A stretch of 15,865 nt of DNA, from the NCBI GenBank assembly GCA_023445445.1, contig JAEXLD010000071.1, positions 1 to 15,865 of the forward strand, in the 5' to 3' direction. Positions within the stretch are counted from its first letter, which is position 1. The number at the start of each line of letters is the position of its first letter. The position numbers and the translations under genes were made by a program. Below the pieces are notes generated by a model. That model saw nothing but the letters and a program-made list of their open reading frames with translations. It was not told where the DNA came from and made no database searches. Origin of the DNA: Bacillota bacterium (lineage in GTDB: Bacteria > Bacillota > Clostridia > Clostridiales > Clostridiaceae). Shown here piece after piece: positions 7,256-13,117 of this stretch.

Positions 7256-7285
7256 TAGAAATAAGTAAATAAAAAATGTTATAAT
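7256..7285 (+). promoter_or_regulatory. Candidate promoter of the helicase gene
   Basis: TATAAT at 7280-7285 lies 44 bases before the TTG start. TAGAAA at 7256-7261 gives an imperfect -35 with an 18-base spacer. The rest of the 246-base divergent spacer (7083-7328) is almost pure A/T, and I see no other clear element in it. Confidence 0.4.
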
Positions 7286-7328
7286 TTATTAAAGACAAAT
7301 ACAGTAATGCTAATTAAGAGGTGATGAT

Positions 7329-9086
7329 TTGAATAAAAATGCAATGCAAAGAGACTTTAAAAAGTTGAAATCCCAAATTAATCATATTGAGGAAATAGCA
7401 CATAATTCAAAAGTAGGTGCATTAATAGAGCAGGAGTCTTCTCTTAGAAAGAAAATAAGACAGCTTATTGATATGGAAAATCAAGGGTTTAAGGATTATA
7501 AGGATGTTAGAGAAAGGTATGAAGAATTATTAGAATACATTTCTAAACGATTATTAGATGATTATAATAAGAAGCATAATTCTGATTTTGATTTTTATCA
7601 AGTTATAAGAGGTAATTATAATAGTTTTATTAATTCAGGATTTATGACAGTTTTAACCAAACAACATATACCTAAAATAATATCTAAGGAATTTGAAGAA
7701 AACTTCCCTGAAAATCCTAAGGATGAATATAAATTAGCAAGGAATTTAAAAAGAAAAGTATTTATTCATCTTGGAGAAACTAATACAGGAAAAACATATA
7801 CAGCTATGGAAAGACTTAAAGAAGCAAAAAATGGTGTATATTTATCTCCTTTAAGAATATTAGCTTTAGAAAATTATGAAAAGCTAAATAATAACAATAT
7901 AATATGTAATCTTTTAACTGGAGAAGAGGAAATAATAAAAGAAGGAGCTAGTCATATATCATGTACTATTGAAAAAGTAGACTTGAAAAAAGAATATGAT
8001 ATAGCAATTATTGATGAAATACAAATGATTAGTGATTCACAAAGAGGGGCTGCTTGGACTAGAGCTTTACTTGGACTTAGATGTAAAGAAATCCATGTTT
8101 GCGGTGCTTTAAATGCTAAAAAAATAGTTGAAGAAATATTAGATGATTGTAAAGATGACTATGAATTTAAGGAATATAAAAGAAGTATTCCTTTAGAAGT
8201 AGAAGATAAAAACTTTTCCTATGATAATGCAGAAGAAGGAGATGCTATAGTTGTATTTTCTAAGAAAAAGGTATTACAAATAGCTCAGCAATATTCAGAA
8301 AAGGGAATAAGAACTAGTATTATATATGGTGATCTTCCACCTGAAGTAAGAAGAAAACAATATGATATGTTTATAAATAAAGAAAATAAAGTTCTAGTAA
8401 CTACTGATGCTATAGGAATGGGAGTAAATTTACCTATAAAGCGTATAATTTTTATAGATACTCAAAAATTTGATGGGGAAGAAATAAGAAGTTTAACATC
8501 ACAGGAGGTAAAGCAAGTAGCTGGTAGGGCAGGGAGAAAAGGAATTTATGAAGTAGGATATGTAGCTACAGTTCGTGATAATCAAAAATTTATTAAAGAA
8601 AAATTAGAAGAAGAGGATACTATAATAAGAAAAGCGGTATTAGGTCCATCAGAAGCAATATTAAATATTAAGAGTTTGCCATTAAATGAAAAATTAGCTT
8701 TATGGTCTACTAGAGAAGATCTTTTAGATTATTATAGAAAAATGGATATAAATGAATATTTAATAATTTTAGATAGAATAAAGAAATATAAATTGAAAGA
8801 AGAAACTCAATGGGATTTATTAAAGATACCTTTTGATATTTCTAAAGATGAACTTATGGATACCTTCTTAGGATATGTGGAGGAGTTATTTATTTTAAAA
8901 AACAAGGTAATAAGCAAACCTCAATGTTTTAAGGGAAATTTAGATGAACTTGAAGTATATTATCAAAGAATCAATATGTATTATTCCTTCTGTAAATTAT
9001 TTAAACTAGAATTTGATTTTAAATGGATATATGAAGAAAGAATTAAGGTAAGTGAAGATATAAATGATATATTAATTAGATTATAA
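7329..9086 (+). CDS. SUV3-like superfamily 2 RNA helicase
   Basis: A 585-residue SF2 NTP-dependent helicase. Motif I is GETNTGKT (149-156), motif II is DEIQ (229-232) in IIDEIQMISD, motif III is CGAL (258-261), and motif VI is QVAGRAGRKG (396-405), after TTDAIGMGVNLP in the second RecA domain. The DEIQ box with a GxTNxGKT loop is typical of the SUV3 family, the mitochondrial RNA-degradosome helicase, rather than of DEAD-box enzymes. RNA unwinding in decay is the inferred role. About 140 charged, helical N-terminal residues precede the core, and the C-terminal region is family-specific. Translation most likely begins at TTG 7329: GAGGTGA at 7318-7324 is placed correctly for it and no nearby ATG fits. 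No exonuclease gene is adjacent. Confidence 0.85.
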   Translation: MNKNAMQRDFKKLKSQINHIEEIAHNSKVGALIEQESSLRKKIRQLIDMENQGFKDYKDVRERYEELLEYISKRLLDDYNKKHNSDFDFYQVIRGNYNSFINSGFMTVLTKQHIPKIISKEFEENFPENPKDEYKLARNLKRKVFIHLGETNTGKTYTAMERLKEAKNGVYLSPLRILALENYEKLNNNNIICNLLTGEEEIIKEGASHISCTIEKVDLKKEYDIAIIDEIQMISDSQRGAAWTRALLGLRCKEIHVCGALNAKKIVEEILDDCKDDYEFKEYKRSIPLEVEDKNFSYDNAEEGDAIVVFSKKKVLQIAQQYSEKGIRTSIIYGDLPPEVRRKQYDMFINKENKVLVTTDAIGMGVNLPIKRIIFIDTQKFDGEEIRSLTSQEVKQVAGRAGRKGIYEVGYVATVRDNQKFIKEKLEEEDTIIRKAVLGPSEAILNIKSLPLNEKLALWSTREDLLDYYRKMDINEYLIILDRIKKYKLKEETQWDLLKIPFDISKDELMDTFLGYVEELFILKNKVISKPQCFKGNLDELEVYYQRINMYYSFCKLFKLEFDFKWIYEERIKVSEDINDILIRL

Positions 9087-9092
9087 TTAATA

Positions 9093-9101
9093 TGGTATAA
9101 T
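9093..9101 (+). promoter_or_regulatory. Extended -10 promoter overlapping the helicase 3' end
   Basis: TGGTATAAT (9093-9101) is an extended -10 element (TGn then TATAAT) without a recognisable -35. It lies 7 bases after the helicase stop and 32 bases before the next start, so the small gene can be expressed on its own as well as by read-through. Confidence 0.5.
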
Positions 9102-9132
9102 GTACTTATCAAATCTCTGAAAGGAAGATAAT

Positions 9133-9549
9133 ATGGAATACAAATTTAAATTTGATGAAAAAGAATATATTTTAAGAGAAGATAATTTAGAATACTTTGC
9201 TAATGATGAAAATGAAGAACTTAAGGGTATAGATGAAGCAAAGGTATTAGAGTTATTATCAAATAGTGATAAAGTAGATTTTCAAAAAGCATACTATGAG
9301 ACTTGTTGCAGTAATTGCAAAGAAGGAAAAGAAGAAAAGAAAAAAGCCTTTGACTTCTTAGAATTTTATTTTTACGCCTATGGTAAAGAGAATAATTTTG
9401 TAACTAGCAGTATAGATAATGATTATGAAGGAAAATCCTTTACTAGACTTAATAGAGAAGGAATAGTTGATAAAAGCTATATAGTAACTGTTATAGTTTG
9501 TAAACATTGTGGTACTTATTCTATAGAAATAGAAGAATTTGAACTATAA
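9133..9549 (+). CDS. Small acidic protein with two CxxC pairs (DUF3785-like)
   Basis: A 138-residue acidic protein of unknown function; it resembles the clostridial DUF3785 group from memory, not by search. Two cysteine pairs, Cys59-x2-Cys62 (in TCCSNC) and Cys123-x2-Cys126 (CKHCG), about 60 residues apart, are arranged like the two knuckles of a split zinc ribbon, so one bound zinc ion is likely. An extra Cys58 adjoins the first pair. No signal peptide or membrane segment is seen. AAAGGAAG lies just before the ATG. It sits 46 bases after the helicase gene and may share its transcript, so a nucleic-acid-related role is possible, but this is inference from position alone. Confidence 0.8.
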   Translation: MEYKFKFDEKEYILREDNLEYFANDENEELKGIDEAKVLELLSNSDKVDFQKAYYETCCSNCKEGKEEKKKAFDFLEFYFYAYGKENNFVTSSIDNDYEGKSFTRLNREGIVDKSYIVTVIVCKHCGTYSIEIEEFEL

Positions 9550-9610
9550 ATAATATTGATGTATTAAAAATATTTTAGGGTATAAAATACATTTGAAAGG
9601 ATGTGTTGTT

Positions 9611-9748
9611 ATGCCAAAGAATACTAAAACTGAAACCCCTAAGCAAAAGGGACAAAGAAGACAAAGACTACATAAAAATCAAAATAATGTAGGCAATGAT
9701 AAGAATAAACCAGAATATACAGATTTTGAAGGAAATCCAATAGAATAA
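9611..9748 (+). CDS. 45-residue basic micro-protein
   Basis: A short reading frame, ATG 9611 to TAA 9746-9748, encoding 45 residues. It starts PKNTKTETPKQKGQRRQRLH, then an Asn/Lys-rich middle, and ends YTDFEGNPIE. The N-terminal half is strongly basic and the C-terminus acidic, with no hydrophobic segment, so it is probably disordered and might bind RNA or DNA. Support for translation is GAAAGGATG about 7 bases upstream, a complete frame, and a clean terminator 22 bases after the stop. Codon usage looks like that of its neighbours. I do not recognise a family. It follows the CxxC protein by 61 bases and may share its transcript. Confidence 0.65.
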   Translation: MPKNTKTETPKQKGQRRQRLHKNQNNVGNDKNKPEYTDFEGNPIE

Positions 9749-9769
9749 ATATATTTTAAATTTTAAATT

Positions 9770-9800
9770 AGAGACTGTTAAAACAGTCTCTTTATTTATT
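9770..9800 (+). terminator. Terminator after the helicase / CxxC / micro-protein group
   Basis: AGAGACTG (9770-9777) pairs perfectly with CAGTCTCT (9784-9791); the stem can be extended by TT/AA. It is followed by a T-rich tail (TTATTTATTTT). Confidence 0.85.
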
Positions 9801-9833
9801 TTAAATAATTATATTTAGTATAGTTACTAAAAA

Positions 9834-9862
9834 TTGTTAAGAAAAAATTAAAAAGATATAAA
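9834..9862 (+). promoter_or_regulatory. Candidate promoter of the YdcF-like gene
   Basis: TTGTTA (9834-9839) and TATAAA (9857-9862) are spaced by 17 bases, matching consensus at four and five of six positions. The start point would be near 9869, about 55 bases before the TTG start codon. Confidence 0.42.
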
Positions 9863-9924
9863 ATAGATAATAAAGAAATAAAATTATGATATATTCATTA
9901 ATATAGAAATAGAGAGGTGAAACT

Positions 9925-10662
9925 TTGAAAAAGAATATAGATTTATTAATTGGATTTATAATGATTTTATATGTAATAGCAATTTATTTCATGTTTGGTA
10001 AGATAACCTTTAGTGAAACTTTTTTATTTGTAGGTATAGTATTAATAATATACCACTTTATAAAAGAAAAGTTTAGAAATAAAAAACTATTAAATGTGTT
10101 TAAATTTTTAGTAGCAATTGGATTATTAGCATTTACTATCGTACAAATGGCCATTATTATTTTTCCAAAGAGTAATAGTGGATACTCAAGATATGTGCTT
10201 ATCTTAGGAGCAGGAGTAAAGGGAGAAACTCCAAGCATAACCTTATCTCAAAGACTTGATAAAGCGGTAGAATATATTAATAATCAAAATAGTGATTTTA
10301 AAATAATAGTTTCAGGAGGAAAAGGTAAGGGTGAAGATATATCGGAAGCTGAAGCTATGAAAAGATACTTAACTAAAAATGGAATAAAACAAGAAATAAT
10401 AATGGAAGATAAATCTACCACAACAAAAGAAAATTTGATTTTTTCAAAGGAAATTATAGAGAAGGACTCTAATAGAAAAATAGAAGATGTAGGAGTAAAA
10501 ATAATTACTTCTGATTTTCATGCCTTGAGAAGTAATTTAATTGCTTCAAATTTAGGTTATGAAGATAAAAGCTTTTTAACAAATAGAACTTTACCTATTC
10601 TAATGCCAGTTATGTATTCAAGAGAATTCTTTGCAATTATAAAATATTTACTCTTAAGATAA
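9925..10662 (+). CDS. YdcF/SanA-family (DUF218) membrane protein
   Basis: A 245-residue protein with three N-terminal membrane segments (about residues 5-24, 29-46 and 60-81), then one DUF218 domain from about residue 90. The domain shows YVLILGAGV, then IIVSGGKGKGEDISEAEAM and the segment DKSTTTKENL, with ITSDFHALRS near the end; these are the recurring motifs of YdcF/SanA proteins. Homologues affect envelope integrity and vancomycin sensitivity in enteric bacteria, but the reaction is not established. Translation likely begins at TTG 9925, because GAGAGGTGA (9912-9920) is well placed and the first in-frame ATG falls inside the first membrane segment. It is flanked by independent units and appears monocistronic. 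Confidence 0.87.
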   Translation: MKKNIDLLIGFIMILYVIAIYFMFGKITFSETFLFVGIVLIIYHFIKEKFRNKKLLNVFKFLVAIGLLAFTIVQMAIIIFPKSNSGYSRYVLILGAGVKGETPSITLSQRLDKAVEYINNQNSDFKIIVSGGKGKGEDISEAEAMKRYLTKNGIKQEIIMEDKSTTTKENLIFSKEIIEKDSNRKIEDVGVKIITSDFHALRSNLIASNLGYEDKSFLTNRTLPILMPVMYSREFFAIIKYLLLR

Positions 10663-10773
10663 AAATAAAATTTATTAAAGGTAATTTTAGTTTTGTGTAG
10701 AATATAAATATAGACATTACAAATTATTATGATGATAAAACTAGTATTATATCAACTTTAGGAGGGTAATATA

Positions 10774-11160
10774 ATGAGTAGAGTTGCAGAGTGCTCAGTA
10801 ATTATTAAAGATGATTTTAATAATATCTTTATTGTTAGGAGAAAAACAAAAAGAAATGAACCAAAGTTATGGTATATAGTTGGAAAGAAAATAAGGGGCA
10901 AAGAAACTGAAGAAAAGTGTATAGCAAGAGCTATGAAAGATGATTTAAAGTCAATAATTTTCAACTTAGAAAAATTAGGTGAAGCTAAGATTAACCATGA
11001 GAATGATGAGAGTTGTGCTGTTTACTTAGGTGAGTTAAAGGAAAAGGTAGTATATGGGAATGATATAGCTGAAGGTAAATGGGTTAGCATAGAAGAATTA
11101 GAAAACTATGATTTAGCGGAATATGAAAAAGAAAAGATTTTATTTTATATAAATAAATAA
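10774..11160 (+). CDS. Nudix-like protein with degenerate Nudix box
   Basis: A 128-residue protein with the outline of a Nudix fold: an N-terminal strand AECSVIIKDDFNNIFIVRRK, the LWYIVGKKIRGKE turn, the helix TEEKCIARAMKDDL, and the ending EGKWVSIEEL found in many Nudix hydrolases. The Nudix box, normally Gx5Ex7REUxEExGU, is altered: Lys38 replaces the first Gly, Glu44 is kept, Arg52 is kept, but the next Glu is Ala53 and the metal-binding Glu pair is Asp56-Asp57, with Lys59 for the last Gly. Metal binding and diphosphate hydrolysis may therefore be weak or lost, so a binding or regulatory role is possible. AGGAGGG at 10760-10766 is a strong ribosome site. I see no clear promoter. Confidence 0.75.
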   Translation: MSRVAECSVIIKDDFNNIFIVRRKTKRNEPKLWYIVGKKIRGKETEEKCIARAMKDDLKSIIFNLEKLGEAKINHENDESCAVYLGELKEKVVYGNDIAEGKWVSIEELENYDLAEYEKEKILFYINK

Positions 11161-11203
11161 GAATAGTTAATAGAGTTTAATAAGGTTTAAATATTATCCA
11201 TTA

Positions 11204-11246
11204 AATTAATTAGAGGTTGCATAAAATAGCCTCTAATTAATTTTTT
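11204..11246 (+). terminator. Terminator after the Nudix-like gene
   Basis: A perfect 13-base stem pairs 11204-11216 (AATTAATTAGAGG) with 11230-11242 around a 13-base loop, with T6 at 11241-11246. It isolates the hydrogenase-maturation region downstream. Confidence 0.88.
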
Positions 11247-11307
11247 ATTGCTGTTTAAGATTAGTTATATTTATTTATAGGATTGATAAATAATTAACTA
11301 TTACCTA

Positions 11308-11336
11308 TTGACATAAGGAAATATTAAACTTATGAT
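11308..11336 (+). promoter_or_regulatory. Upstream promoter P1 of the hyd region
   Basis: A perfect TTGACA (11308-11313) and TATGAT (11331-11336) are spaced by 17 bases. Transcription would begin near 11343 and run through a leader of about 230 bases to the terminator at 11539-11574. Confidence 0.7.
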
Positions 11337-11389
11337 GGAATTAGAGAATAATAAATACTCATTTGTTTTTGAATTTTATTCATTATCAT

Positions 11390-11419
11390 TTGTTTATTTA
11401 ATTTGAAAAATATTATAAT
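11390..11419 (+). promoter_or_regulatory. Internal promoter P2 of the hyd region
   Basis: A perfect TATAAT is at 11414-11419. The -35 is poor (TTGTTT at 11390-11395, 18-base spacer), as is common for activated promoters. An exact dyad follows directly at 11421-11433. Confidence 0.4.
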
Positions 11420-11420
11420 G

Positions 11421-11433
11421 TTTGTCTGACAAA
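11421..11433. promoter_or_regulatory. Candidate operator dyad TTTGTC-T-GACAAA
   Basis: An exact 6+1+6 inverted repeat one base after the -10 box of P2 covers the expected transcription start. That position suits a repressor. It does not match the Rex or Fur consensus, and I cannot name the protein. It could also form a small RNA hairpin in transcripts from P1. Confidence 0.4.
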
Positions 11434-11450
11434 AAAGAGAAATCTGATTT

Positions 11451-11574
11451 GAAAGAAAATAGATAGGTATATTAATAATAAAGGCTATTAATTGAACTCT
11501 ACAGGTTTAATTTTTTAGTAACTTTTATTATTAATATAAATCCTGTTTTCTTTTAGGAAAACAGGATTTTTTTT
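11451..11574 (+). ncRNA. Candidate attenuator/riboswitch-like leader
   Basis: Three elements fit a transcription attenuator. First, arm 11469-11484 pairs with 11522-11537 over 16 bases with one G-U pair. Inside it AATTGAAC (11490-11497) pairs with GTTTAATT (11505-11512), leaving a 7-base loop TCTACAG. Second, GAAAGAAAATAG (11451-11462) can pair over all 12 positions, including two G-U, with CTGTTTTCTTTT (11543-11554), which contains most of the 5' arm of the terminator. Third, the terminator itself follows. Antiterminator and terminator are mutually exclusive. The ligand or trigger is unknown and I recognise no known riboswitch class. AT-rich sequence makes chance pairing possible. Confidence 0.45.
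11539..11574 (+). terminator. Strong intrinsic terminator upstream of the TM1266-type gene
   Basis: AATCCTGTTTTC (11539-11550) pairs perfectly with GAAAACAGGATT (11557-11568) around a 6-base loop, and T8 runs at 11567-11574. It lies 49 bases before the start codon and after the promoters, with no gene between, so it either ends a small RNA or acts as an attenuator. No obvious promoter lies between it and the gene. Confidence 0.9.
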
Positions 11575-11623
11575 GCTTTAAAAATAAAAAAATATAAATT
11601 ATAGAAATTTTTGGGGGAGAAAT

Positions 11624-11887
11624 ATGAAAATTGCTGTTATTAGTGCAATACTTGAGAAACCTAGTAAATGTAATTCTGATTTCAATGAGGTGGTATCAAC
11701 CTTTAGAGGAAGTATAAAGGGGAGAATGGGAATTCCTTTAGATGATGAAACATCTGTTATATCCATAGTTGTAGTTGGAAGCTTAAATGAAATTAACAGT
11801 TTAACTGGAAGACTTGGAAATATAGAAGGAGTAACAGTAAAAACTGCTATAAGTAAGAAAGAAACAATGATATCAAATAATAAATAA
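11624..11887 (+). CDS. TM1266-family [FeFe]-hydrogenase system putative regulator
   Basis: An 87-residue protein of the TM1266 family, found beside hydE, hydF and hydG in many anaerobes and described as a putative regulator of the iron-only hydrogenase system. It has a ferredoxin-like (ACT/NikR C-domain-like) alternation of strands and helices. The strand MKIAVISAILEK opens the fold, RGSIKGRMGIPLDDE is the conserved middle, and VISIVVVGSLNEINSLTGRL provides the second strand and helix. GNIEGVTVKTAISKK closes it. There is no DNA-binding domain, so it probably senses a small ligand or partner rather than binding DNA. GGGGGAG lies a few bases before the ATG. It follows the leader terminator and is 97 bases ahead of hydE, and the function is family inference only. 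Confidence 0.88.
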   Translation: MKIAVISAILEKPSKCNSDFNEVVSTFRGSIKGRMGIPLDDETSVISIVVVGSLNEINSLTGRLGNIEGVTVKTAISKKETMISNNK

Positions 11888-11984
11888 TGTTAATTGAGAA
11901 ACCTCAAATTACATAATTAATTATAAATTTAAATTTGAAGCTAGCTAATTTTAGCTCCATTAAAAGGACTCTAGGAGGGATACT

Positions 11985-13094
11985 ATGAATATAAAAAATA
12001 TAATTGATAAATTATATGAAAGTAATAATGCTAGTAGGGAAGAACTTGTATTTTTATTAGATAATTTAACAGAAAAAGATAAGGATTACTTAGTTGAAAA
12101 GGCACATGAAACTAGAATGATAACCTATGGAAATACAGTTTATATGAGAGGACTTATAGAATTTACTAATATATGTAAGAAAAATTGTGTCTATTGTGGA
12201 ATAAGAAGAGAAAATAAAAATGCAGATAGATATAGATTGTCACTAGAGGATATTTTAGAGTGTGTTGAAATTGGTGATAGATTAGGATACAAGACCTATG
12301 TACTTCAAGGTGGAGAAGATGATTATTTTACCGATGAAAGAATGATAGAAATAATTAAGGCTATAAAAAGTAAGTATCCTGATAATGCAATTACTTTATC
12401 AATAGGTGAGAGAAGTTATGAATCTTATAAAAGGATGTTTGATGCAGGGGCAGATAGGTATCTTTTAAGACATGAAACAGCTACAAAAGAATTATATGAG
12501 TCTCTTCATCCAGGAGCAAGTTTTGAAGAAAGAAGAAAATGCCTAAGAGACTTAAAAGAAATTGGTTATCAAGTTGGAGCAGGTTTTATGGTGGGATTAC
12601 CTAATCAAAGTACTAATGATTTGGTTAATGATTTATTATTTGTAAAGGAATTTGAACCTCATATGTGTGGAATAGGACCATTTATACCTCATAAGGATAC
12701 TCCACTAAGAGATGAAAAAGGTGGAACTGTTGAGGATACTACAACAATATTAGCATTAGTAAGGCTATTGTTACCAAATGTTTTATTACCTTCAACTACT
12801 GCTCTTGGAAGTATAGATCCAATAGGAAGAGAAAAAGGCATTAAAGCTGGGGGAAATGTAGTTATGCCAAATCTTTCGCCTACTAGTGTTAGAGAAAAGT
12901 ATTCTTTATATGATGGGAAGATATGTACTGGGGATGAAGCAGCAGAATGTAGAAAATGTATAGAAGGAAGAATAAATAAAGCTGGTTTTAGAGTTGAAAT
13001 TACAAGAGGTGACAATGTAGCGTGGGCAAAAGATAATGGCTATTATAAAGTTAATAATGGTAATATTCAACTTGAAAATATAAGATTAATATAA
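11985..13094 (+). CDS. hydE: [FeFe]-hydrogenase H-cluster maturase HydE (radical SAM)
   Basis: HydE is a radical SAM enzyme that, after HydG, processes the Fe(CO)2CN-cysteine synthon during assembly of the diiron subcluster. The 369 residues contain the cluster motif CKKNCVYC at Cys64, Cys68 and Cys71 (Cx3Cx2C), then GGEDD (109-113) of the SAM site. A second, non-essential cluster site is present: Cys314, Cys322 and Cys325 (Cx7Cx2C), which some HydE proteins lack. It starts at ATG 11985 behind AGGAGGG. The 97-base spacer from the TM1266 gene holds two small hairpins (TTGAG/CTCAA around 11894-11907 and an AGCTA/TAGCT near 11943) but no U tract, so cotranscription is likely. hydG follows 23 bases later. 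Confidence 0.97.
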   Translation: MNIKNIIDKLYESNNASREELVFLLDNLTEKDKDYLVEKAHETRMITYGNTVYMRGLIEFTNICKKNCVYCGIRRENKNADRYRLSLEDILECVEIGDRLGYKTYVLQGGEDDYFTDERMIEIIKAIKSKYPDNAITLSIGERSYESYKRMFDAGADRYLLRHETATKELYESLHPGASFEERRKCLRDLKEIGYQVGAGFMVGLPNQSTNDLVNDLLFVKEFEPHMCGIGPFIPHKDTPLRDEKGGTVEDTTTILALVRLLLPNVLLPSTTALGSIDPIGREKGIKAGGNVVMPNLSPTSVREKYSLYDGKICTGDEAAECRKCIEGRINKAGFRVEITRGDNVAWAKDNGYYKVNNGNIQLENIRLI

Positions 13095-13117
13095 GTTATA
13101 GCATAGGGGTGTATTAA

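Larger units (their letters stand above)
11247..11623 (+). other. Non-coding regulatory region before the hyd maturation genes
   Basis: A long stretch with no convincing gene lies between the preceding terminator and the TM1266-type gene. It holds a near-consensus promoter (11308-11336), a second -10 box with an adjoining dyad (11414-11433), a long hairpin (11469-11537), a strong intrinsic terminator (11539-11574) and the GGGGGAG ribosome site at 11613-11619. A ten-base direct repeat, TCATTTGTTT, occurs at 11359 and 11386. Confidence 0.75.

Noticed and set aside
11332..11406. 24-residue reading frame (two Met codons, then a Phe/Tyr-rich peptide) in the hyd leader as a leader peptide
   Set aside because: It overlaps the -10 of promoter P1, its AAGGA site is too far from the start, and it contains no diagnostic codon run.
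11421..11433. Rex-type redox operator
   Set aside because: The Rex consensus needs TTGTTAA and TTAACAA half-sites with a longer spacer; the dyad here is TTTGTC-T-GACAAA.
11894..11956. Small hairpins between the TM1266 gene and hydE as a terminator or second attenuator
   Set aside because: Stems of about five bases without a following U run; read-through is expected.
12689..13015. Reverse-strand open frame inside hydE, and similar antisense frames inside other genes
   Set aside because: It lies wholly within a confidently assigned gene, with no ribosome site or protein-like motif; it is a by-product of codon bias.
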